A stretch of DNA of 64,000 nt, from positions 1 through 64,000 of the forward strand of contig NZ_JAPJDO010000032.1 of NCBI RefSeq assembly GCF_026242045.1, written 5' to 3'. The notes under the pieces are model-generated. The model did not search any database. It had not been told where the DNA came from and worked only from the letters and a program-made list of their open reading frames with translations. Both the position numbers and the translations under genes were made by a program. This DNA is from Mycobacterium pinniadriaticum. Lineage in GTDB: Bacteria > Actinomycetota > Actinomycetes > Mycobacteriales > Mycobacteriaceae. This document shows positions 58,339 through 64,000 of this stretch, one piece after another; the first letter of the stretch is position 1, and each line of letters starts with the position of its first letter.

Positions 58339-59372
58339 CGCAGCCCAGTAGTCGGCTGCGGGCGCTCGTCGTCGGCTCCGGATACCGAGTCCGCAACGCT
58401 TTTCTTCCGGCGTTGAGTTTGTTGGATTCCCGCATCGAGGTCGTCGGAATTCATTCGCGCACTCTCGCGAACGCACGAAAAGCCGGTGAACGGTGGGGTG
58501 TGGAAGCGATCGAGGATCCGCGCGTGCTTCGGCCCGGGGACATCGACCTCGCGCTGGTGTCGGTGACGGTGACCAACAACCTCACCGTTCTGAAGTCACT
58601 GGCCCACCTGGCACCGGGCGCCGCACTGGTCATCGATACACCCGGGGTCGGCCGCCTCGATGACCTCGCGCGCATGGCACAATTCCGGCGCTGGGCACAG
58701 ATCCGGGTCGGCGAAGACTTCATGAACATGCCGCAATACCGTCTGGTCGGCAACGCGATCCGGGCCGGAGCGCTCGGTGAGGTCAGCCGGGTCGCCCTGT
58801 CCGAGATGGGATATCGCTACCACGCGTTGGCGTTGGTCAGGTCGTGGCTTGACCTCCTGCCGCCGAGCTCTGCGCGCAGCAGGCGGGTTCCGGGCGGCGT
58901 CGACATCGACTACCGCTTCCGCGGCGGCAAAATCGGCGAGGTTCACGAACCCTATCGACAGGGCGAGGGATCGTTCGTCGTCACCGGCAGCAAGGCCGTC
59001 CTGGCCGGGCACCCGATGGGCCATCCGATCCCGGATACCCGTGGCGCCAAGCTGGTTCGTATCGAGGACGACAACGGCCTGACCGGGTTCGAAATCGACG
59101 GGTTGGGGACGCCGATGAAGATCGGCCTCCCGTATCACGCGACACTCGGCGCGATGGGCCTCGAGGACGATTCCGAGTTCAACCTGCTGCGCATCGACGG
59201 TCTGAGCCAGGTGATCGCGTCACTGTGGAAGACCGGCGGGCAGGAGCGCAGCGACCCGGGGAGTGGATCCGACCCGGTGAATACGCGCTACCGACTCGAG
59301 GACGCTGTCGCCGACAACCTGGTGAGCTGGGCCGCCCGCGCGATACCCTGGCTGCCCACCCCGCGGCTCTGA
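58335..59372 (+). CDS. Gfo/Idh/MocA-like NAD(P)-dependent oxidoreductase
   Basis: A 345-residue protein with an N-terminal Rossmann fold (LRALVVGSGYRVRNAFLP, about residues 8-25) and a C-terminal alpha/beta domain, as in sugar and inositol dehydrogenases. The usual EKP is replaced by VIDTPGVG, and a Tyr/His centre is unclear. Near residues 301-310 the frame reads TGGQERSDPGSGSDP, created by one copy of the dispersed repeat (59238-59260), so the sequence gained an in-frame insertion. Translation is coupled to the dioxygenase. The substrate is unknown. Confidence 0.8.
   Translation: MTQPSSRLRALVVGSGYRVRNAFLPALSLLDSRIEVVGIHSRTLANARKAGERWGVEAIEDPRVLRPGDIDLALVSVTVTNNLTVLKSLAHLAPGAALVIDTPGVGRLDDLARMAQFRRWAQIRVGEDFMNMPQYRLVGNAIRAGALGEVSRVALSEMGYRYHALALVRSWLDLLPPSSARSRRVPGGVDIDYRFRGGKIGEVHEPYRQGEGSFVVTGSKAVLAGHPMGHPIPDTRGAKLVRIEDDNGLTGFEIDGLGTPMKIGLPYHATLGAMGLEDDSEFNLLRIDGLSQVIASLWKTGGQERSDPGSGSDPVNTRYRLEDAVADNLVSWAARAIPWLPTPRL
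59238..59260 (+). repeat. In-frame copy of the dispersed small repeat
   Basis: The core GCAGGAGCGCAGCGACCC occurs inside the Gfo/Idh coding sequence and is translated as GQERSDP. It matches the copies at 11095-11158 and differs at one position from the array at 44686-44796. Confidence 0.85.
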
Positions 59373-59373
59373 C

Positions 59374-62300
59374 TCACTGCTCCTCGTAGTCATCGGGAAC
59401 ATCCAGCGTCGCCCCGCCTTCGGCTTCCCACGCAGCGTGACTATCCGCGTCGAGCAACGCCACGGAAGCGGCGGCGGAGGCCGCTGCCGTCGCGGCAGCC
59501 CGTTTCGCGGCCTGGTATTTGACCCTCGGCGGCTTGGCCGGCCACCAGTTCGCGTCGCCGACCAGCACTGCGGCAGCCGGCACTGTGAGCGTTCGCACCA
59601 GGAAGGTGTCCAGCAAGAGGCCGACTCCGATCACGAAGCCGATCTGCGCCGCGGTGAGGACGCTGCTGACGGTCAGGGCCATCATCGACGCCGCGAAGAT
59701 GAGGCCCGCCGAGGTGATCACGCCACCGGTCGCGCCGACGGTGCGGATAACCGCCGAACGCACACCGTATTTCGCCTCGTCGCGGATGCGCGATATCAAT
59801 AGCAGATTGTAGTCGGCACCGACCGCGACCAGCACCATGAACGCGATTCCCGGTACGCCCCAAGCCAATTCCTGGCCGAGGATGAACTGGAACAGCACCA
59901 CTCCGATACCCAGCGCGGCACCGTAGGACAGCACCACAGAGAGCACGAGATACAGGGGCGCGACGATCGCGCGCAGCAGCACCACCAGGATCAGGAAGAC
60001 CACGACCAGCGTCATGCACAGGATGTAGACGAAGTCGGAGTCGTAGAAATCCCGGACATTGGCGTTGATCGAGGAGAAGCCCACCATCGAGATTTCGGCA
60101 CCGGCCAACTCGGTGTTGGGCCGCGCGGCGTTCGCGGTGTCGACGATCGTCTTGACTTGATCCATCGCCGCCGTGCTGAACGGATTGAGCGCCGTCTGGA
60201 CCAGGTAGCGCGCCGAATGGCCGTCCTCGGAGACGAACAGCTTGGCGGCCTTCTTGAACTCGTCCATGGTCAATACCTGCGGCGGGATGTAGAAACCCGA
60301 CATCGGCGGCTCGGCCGCCTCCCGCTTCATGGCCAGCAGGAAATCCGATGCCTGATCGAGGCCCGCGCCGAGGTTGCGGGTCTGATCGACCAGCGTCTGC
60401 ACACCCAGGGCCAGCTGGCGGCTGGAATCGGCGAGCTGATTGGCGCCCTGAACGGCCTCGTTGAGCTTCTTCTCGACACCACCGGGTTGGCCCACGCCGA
60501 GCGCTCGCGCGGCCGCCGTGGCCTTCTTGACGTTCTGGCTCAGCGTGTGGACGGCCTCGTCCAGCTTCTGCGATCCCTCGGTCGCCGAGAGTTCACGGGC
60601 GAACTCCTCGATGGAATGGACCGCCTCGGTGTTGCTGACGTCGACGATCTTCTGCAGGTCCGACCGGGAGGCCACACACGCCGGGTCCGCATCGCACTGC
60701 GGGCTGACGTTCAGCGCGTTGACCATGGGTGTGGCCCAGTCGCTGATGCTGGTGACCCGCAGGATGCTGAGTCCCAACGCGTCGCCCAGGGAGCGCATGT
60801 TGGTCACCAGGGAGGCGGTCTTGTCGATCTGGTCCAGCGTCTTGGACCCGCCGTACTTCTGCGACATGGCGTCCAGCGCACTCGTCAGCCCCCGGACACT
60901 GGCGATCGATCCCACCACCTGAGTGCGGATCTCGCCCAGGACGTCGGCCATCTTGCCGGCACCTCCCGACAGCAGGGTGAGGTTGTCGTCGTTGGAGTGG
61001 ATGAGGTTCGACGCCTCGCCGAGCTTGCTGCCCACCTCGCCGGCCTGGTAGGTGGTTTTGGCCTGCTCGAGCACCTGGCCGGTCGGGCGGGTGATGCCGC
61101 GAACCATGTCGATGTCGGGTAACTGTGCGATGCGCGCGGCCATCTGCTCCATATCGGCCAGCGCCTTGGGGGTGCGCAGGTCGTTCGGGGACTGGATGAA
61201 CAGGAACTGCTGCAGCGTGCTGCTGATCGGGAAGTGTTTGTCCATCACCTCGTAGGCACGGTTGCTCGCGGAGTCCTGCGGCAGGTTCTTGCGGTCGTCG
61301 TAATTGAAGTTCATCACCGCCGTGGTGGCAGCCAGCGCGGCCAAGATCACCACACTGGTCACCAGCAAGAGCGTGGGGCGGCGGACGATCATGACGCCGG
61401 ATCGGCGCCAGAACCGACCGGTGATGTCCCGTCGCTGTTTGATCCATCCGCGCCGGCCGGCCAGCACGATGAACGCCGGCAGCAGGGTGATGGACGCCAG
61501 GAAGCCGACGAAGATGGTCACCGACAGGGCCGGACCGACGGTGGAGAAGATCGCCAGTTTGGTGAAGGACATCCCGAGGAAGGTGATGGCGACGGTGCCG
61601 GCCGAACCGGCGATCACCTCGCCGATCGTGGCCAGCGCTTCGACCAGGGCGTCGTCGGACCCCATTCCGGTCTTGGTGAGTTCTTGATAGCGGCTGTACA
61701 GGAAGACGCCGTAATCGATGCCGGCGCCCATGATCATGCCGACCATCAGCATCATCGTCTGCGGGCCCAGCCCCAACCCGAGTTCGCCGAGGCCGGCCAC
61801 GACCTGCTGCGCAACCACCAGCGAAATGCCGATAGTGATCAATGGCATCAGCATCGCGATCAGGCTGCGATAGACGAGAAGCAGGATGGAGAACACCAGC
61901 CCGACCGTGGCGATCTCGATCATGTGCTGATCGCGGGCACCGATGACGTTCATGTCCTCGATCGTCGAGGCCCCACCGACCACGTTGACCTGCAGCGACG
62001 AGCCTTTCGCCGCCTCCTGGACGGACTTGATGACGTGCCGGTAGGACTCCTGGCCATCCGGGGCGCCCATCGTCCCCGACATGCTGACCGGCAGGTTCCA
62101 GGCCTTGCCGTCCTTGCTGGTCATCACCTCTTTCAGCTCCGGTGTGCGGACGAAATCCTGGAGCGACGTGACGTACTTGGTGTCGTCCTTGAGCTCGTCG
62201 ACGATGTTCCGGTAGGTCTCCTCGTCGGCCGGTGTCAGGCCGTTGTCGTTGCTGAGGATGATGGCCGCGAAGTTGCCTGCGTCGGCTTCGTGAAAGGCCT

Positions 62301-62523
62301 CCTGCATTTTCTTGACCGACACCAGCACCGGCGCATCTTTGGGCAAGAAATCCGGTGGGTTGCGGGCCGCGACGACGGCCAGCGGGGTGATGAGGGCCAT
62401 CAGGGCCCCCGCCAGAACAAGCCAAGACGCGATCACGAGCAGTGGGTGGCGAACGATCACCCGACCCAAGCCCGTGAGGAGCTTATGTGGTGACACGCCC
62501 CTGAAAATGGCGCGCTTGGACAT
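59374..62523 (-). CDS. MmpL-family RND transporter
   Basis: A 1049-residue inner-membrane exporter of the MmpL family, which moves lipids, siderophores or glycolipids to the envelope. There are two MMPL halves: segments near residues 24-50 and 205-410 with GAGIDYGVFLYSRYQE, then a large periplasmic region (about 420-800) and a second set with VGADYNLLLISRIRDE. Length fits the MmpL4/5-like group, not the shorter MmpL3. ATG 62523 follows TAACTT by six bases (leaderless). No mmpS is adjacent. The cargo is unknown. Confidence 0.92.
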   Translation of the reverse strand: MSKRAIFRGVSPHKLLTGLGRVIVRHPLLVIASWLVLAGALMALITPLAVVAARNPPDFLPKDAPVLVSVKKMQEAFHEADAGNFAAIILSNDNGLTPADEETYRNIVDELKDDTKYVTSLQDFVRTPELKEVMTSKDGKAWNLPVSMSGTMGAPDGQESYRHVIKSVQEAAKGSSLQVNVVGGASTIEDMNVIGARDQHMIEIATVGLVFSILLLVYRSLIAMLMPLITIGISLVVAQQVVAGLGELGLGLGPQTMMLMVGMIMGAGIDYGVFLYSRYQELTKTGMGSDDALVEALATIGEVIAGSAGTVAITFLGMSFTKLAIFSTVGPALSVTIFVGFLASITLLPAFIVLAGRRGWIKQRRDITGRFWRRSGVMIVRRPTLLLVTSVVILAALAATTAVMNFNYDDRKNLPQDSASNRAYEVMDKHFPISSTLQQFLFIQSPNDLRTPKALADMEQMAARIAQLPDIDMVRGITRPTGQVLEQAKTTYQAGEVGSKLGEASNLIHSNDDNLTLLSGGAGKMADVLGEIRTQVVGSIASVRGLTSALDAMSQKYGGSKTLDQIDKTASLVTNMRSLGDALGLSILRVTSISDWATPMVNALNVSPQCDADPACVASRSDLQKIVDVSNTEAVHSIEEFARELSATEGSQKLDEAVHTLSQNVKKATAAARALGVGQPGGVEKKLNEAVQGANQLADSSRQLALGVQTLVDQTRNLGAGLDQASDFLLAMKREAAEPPMSGFYIPPQVLTMDEFKKAAKLFVSEDGHSARYLVQTALNPFSTAAMDQVKTIVDTANAARPNTELAGAEISMVGFSSINANVRDFYDSDFVYILCMTLVVVFLILVVLLRAIVAPLYLVLSVVLSYGAALGIGVVLFQFILGQELAWGVPGIAFMVLVAVGADYNLLLISRIRDEAKYGVRSAVIRTVGATGGVITSAGLIFAASMMALTVSSVLTAAQIGFVIGVGLLLDTFLVRTLTVPAAAVLVGDANWWPAKPPRVKYQAAKRAAATAAASAAASVALLDADSHAAWEAEGGATLDVPDDYEEQ

Positions 62524-62529
62524 CACACC

Positions 62530-62535
62530 AAGTTA
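62530..62535 (-). promoter_or_regulatory. -10 box of the mmpL gene
   Basis: TAACTT on the minus strand, 6 bases before ATG 62523. It supports this ATG over GTG 62526. Confidence 0.45.
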
Positions 62536-62686
62536 CATCGCGGGAACACCCGGGCATGTATCACAAGGTGGCGGGCCAATTCGTGGCGCGCACGCACCCG
62601 CAAACCGGATCGTACGCCCCCGGCCGCGACTGTGCGCGGCGCCGATGCCCGCGTGCGACCATAGAGCAAACAAGAAGGAGTCAGGC

Positions 62687-63034
62687 ATGAGCTGGACGGT
62701 GTTGATGGCCGGCGCCCTCGTCACCCTGGGGGTCATGGGTGCACCGGTCCCCCGGGACAACCCTGACCCGGCCCTTCCCACCGGCCCCGACGACCCCGCC
62801 TGCATGCAGTATCCCCAGTACGCGGCGTGCCAGGGCGGCCCCTACTGGCAGGGGCCGCCGGTCAGTCCGCTCGATCCGCAATGCGCCGCGATGCCGGGCT
62901 ATGCGGCCTGCTTGGGCAGCCCATATACGCCATCACCGCCACCGCCACCGCCACCGCCACCACCACCACCACCACCCCCGGCGCCCGAGCTGCCGATGAC
63001 CGGCGGCATGCCCGGTATGCCGGGACACATCTAG
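62687..63034 (+). CDS. Secreted proline-rich protein (Rv3312A/mtp position)
   Basis: A 115-residue exported protein with signal peptide MSWTVLMAGALVTLGVMGAP, a Cys-containing middle with two similar blocks (MQYPQYAACQGGPY and AAMPGYAACLGSPY), then about 15 consecutive prolines and a Met/Gly/Pro end. An AGAAGGAG site precedes ATG 62687. It lies beside add, where M. tuberculosis has the small pilin gene Rv3312A; similarity is limited to size, signal and proline-rich end, so orthology is uncertain. The poly-Pro tract is encoded by a microsatellite. Confidence 0.78.
   Translation: MSWTVLMAGALVTLGVMGAPVPRDNPDPALPTGPDDPACMQYPQYAACQGGPYWQGPPVSPLDPQCAAMPGYAACLGSPYTPSPPPPPPPPPPPPPPPAPELPMTGGMPGMPGHI
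62933..62978 (+). repeat. CACCGC/CAC microsatellite coding for poly-proline
   Basis: Four tandem CACCGC hexamers followed by a run of CAC triplets. All units are multiples of three, so slippage would change the number of prolines without shifting the frame. Confidence 0.8.
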
Positions 63035-63040
63035 GTCGGC

Positions 63041-64000
63041 TCAGCCGATCAGGACCGCGTACCGCGGCTTGATCACCTCGTCGATGATCGTCAGCCGTTC
63101 GTCGAAGTGGATGAACGCCGACTTCATCGCGTTGATGGTGAACCGTTCCAGATCGCTCCACCCGTAGCCGAAGGCCTCGACCAGCCGCAGCATCTCCTGG
63201 CTCATCGTGGTGTCACTCATCAGGCGGTTGTCGGTGTTGACCGTGACCCGGAACCGCAGCCGGGCCAGCAGGTCGAATGGATGGTTGGCGATACTGTCCA
63301 CCGCACCTGTCTGCACATTGGAGCTCGGGCACAGTTCGAGCGGGATGCGCTTGTCGCGCAGGATCGCGGCCAGCCGGCCCAACCGGCCGGTCCCGTCCGG
63401 AAACACCTCGATATCGTCGACGATGCGTACCCCGTGGCCCAGCCGGTCGGCTCCGCAGAAGGCGAGGGCCTCGTGGATAGACGGCAGTCCGAACGCCTCG
63501 CCGGCATGAATCGTGAAGCGCGCGTTATGGCTTCGCATGTACTCGAAGGCGTCGAGGTGCCGGGTGGGTGGGTAGCCGGCCTCGGCGCCGGCAATGTCGA
63601 ATCCCACCACCCCCTTGTCCCGGAATCGGATCGCCAGTTCGGCGATCTCCTGAGATCGCGCGGCGTGGCGCATCGCGGTCACCAGGCAGCGCACCACGAT
63701 GGGGCGGCCGTCGGCGGCCGCGGCCTTCTCTCCATCGGCGAATCCGGCCAGCACCGCGTCGACCACCTCGTCGAGGGACAGCCCGCCGTCGATGTGCAAC
63801 TCGGGGGCGAAGCGCACCTCGGCGTACACCACGTTGTCGGCGGCGAGATCCTCCACACACTCGAAGGCCACCCGGTGCAACGAGTCGATGGATTGCATGA
63901 CGGCGACGGTGTGGGCGAATGGTTCGAGATAGCGCACCAGCGACCCGCTGTGTGCGGCGGTGCGAAACCAGTCGGCCAGTGCGGCCTCCTCGGTGGCGGG
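63041..64000 (-). CDS. add: Adenosine deaminase (5' end beyond the window)
   Basis: The C-terminal 319 residues of a roughly 365-residue adenosine deaminase; the frame is open to the window edge. It converts adenosine to inosine, feeding the PNP encoded nearby. Visible motifs: FTIHAGEAFG with the catalytic Glu, GADRLGHGVRI, LCPSSNVQT, and VTVNTDNRLMS with the zinc-binding Asp. M. tuberculosis Rv3313c has the same neighbours. An in-frame GTG at 63937 is internal, since conserved sequence continues upstream of it. Confidence 0.94.
   Translation of the reverse strand, partial: PATEEAALADWFRTAAHSGSLVRYLEPFAHTVAVMQSIDSLHRVAFECVEDLAADNVVYAEVRFAPELHIDGGLSLDEVVDAVLAGFADGEKAAAADGRPIVVRCLVTAMRHAARSQEIAELAIRFRDKGVVGFDIAGAEAGYPPTRHLDAFEYMRSHNARFTIHAGEAFGLPSIHEALAFCGADRLGHGVRIVDDIEVFPDGTGRLGRLAAILRDKRIPLELCPSSNVQTGAVDSIANHPFDLLARLRFRVTVNTDNRLMSDTTMSQEMLRLVEAFGYGWSDLERFTINAMKSAFIHFDERLTIIDEVIKPRYAVLIG

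Noticed and set aside
1..64000. tRNA, rRNA or transposase genes
   Set aside because: Reading by eye found no T-loop/acceptor pairs, rRNA blocks or transposase motifs; a dedicated scan was not possible.

Overview
The window is high-GC actinobacterial DNA from a rapidly growing, non-tuberculous Mycobacterium/Mycolicibacterium. The gene order follows the M. tuberculosis Rv3286c-Rv3313c block (sigF, rsbW, lat, lrp, DUF1338/hglS, pcd, lhr, nei, atsB, an RluA-type synthase, glpD2, lpdA, Rv3304-like, amiA1, amiB1, deoD, pmmB, upp, Rv3311, add). Orthology is inferred from remembered synteny and motifs, not from a search. Many genes appear leaderless, with a TANNNT -10 box 6-8 bases before the start codon, which is typical of mycobacteria and helped choose starts. 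I saw no tRNA, rRNA, CRISPR array, transposase or prophage genes.

Layout. (1) 1-3.4 kb: the SigF stress module. rsbW-sigF lie behind a SigF-type promoter, a STAS anti-anti-sigma gene converges on sigF, and a second SigF promoter drives a Rho-N-like protein and a CsbD protein, ending in a perfect 50-bp palindrome. (2) 3.4-14 kb: lysine catabolism (lat, lrp, hglS, pcd), interrupted by about 5 kb carrying a giant CtpI-type P-ATPase and a membrane protein with a histone-like Lys/Ala tail. (3) 14-20 kb: a TetR-controlled accessory operon (phytoene-desaturase-like flavoenzyme, YfhL-like ferredoxin, APH-fold kinase), a second TetR, an epoxide hydrolase and a small secreted protein. (4) 20-26 kb: a haemophore-like protein, then a complete P450 electron chain ([3Fe-4S] ferredoxin, reductase, P450) and a large AAA/LuxR regulator. 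(5) 26-34 kb: DNA maintenance genes: lhr, a 13E12/HNH gene with a canonical SOS box on its start codon, and nei. (6) 34-40.6 kb: a probable regulon of an AraC-type regulator: a sulfatase (atsB) fused to a DUF1269-like domain, and an SDR/hydrolase/DUF1330 operon. Both regulatory regions share a TTGACA-N4-AGGAC site. (7) 40.6-54.9 kb: core metabolism (pseudouridine synthase, glpD2, lpdA, GGCT-like, amiB1-amiA1-galE, deoD, pmmB, upp, Rv3311), with a DUF559 gene flanked by inverted repeats. (8) 54.9-64 kb: a secreted PE-PPE-domain esterase, an unexplained methyltransferase / 2-oxoglutarate dioxygenase / Gfo-Idh oxidoreductase set, an MmpL transporter without MmpS, a proline-rich secreted protein, and the 3' part of add.

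Strongest leads: the AraC operator shared by the sulfatase and SDR operons; the LexA-controlled 13E12 gene; a dispersed small repeat (two copies before hglS, three and a half before lpdA, one read in frame inside the Gfo/Idh gene); the TetR palindrome governing the flavoenzyme/ferredoxin/kinase operon; a coding-looking small frame coupled to pmmB; and a membrane-protein frame with no stop before its terminator. No single element is clearly a new defence or mobile system.
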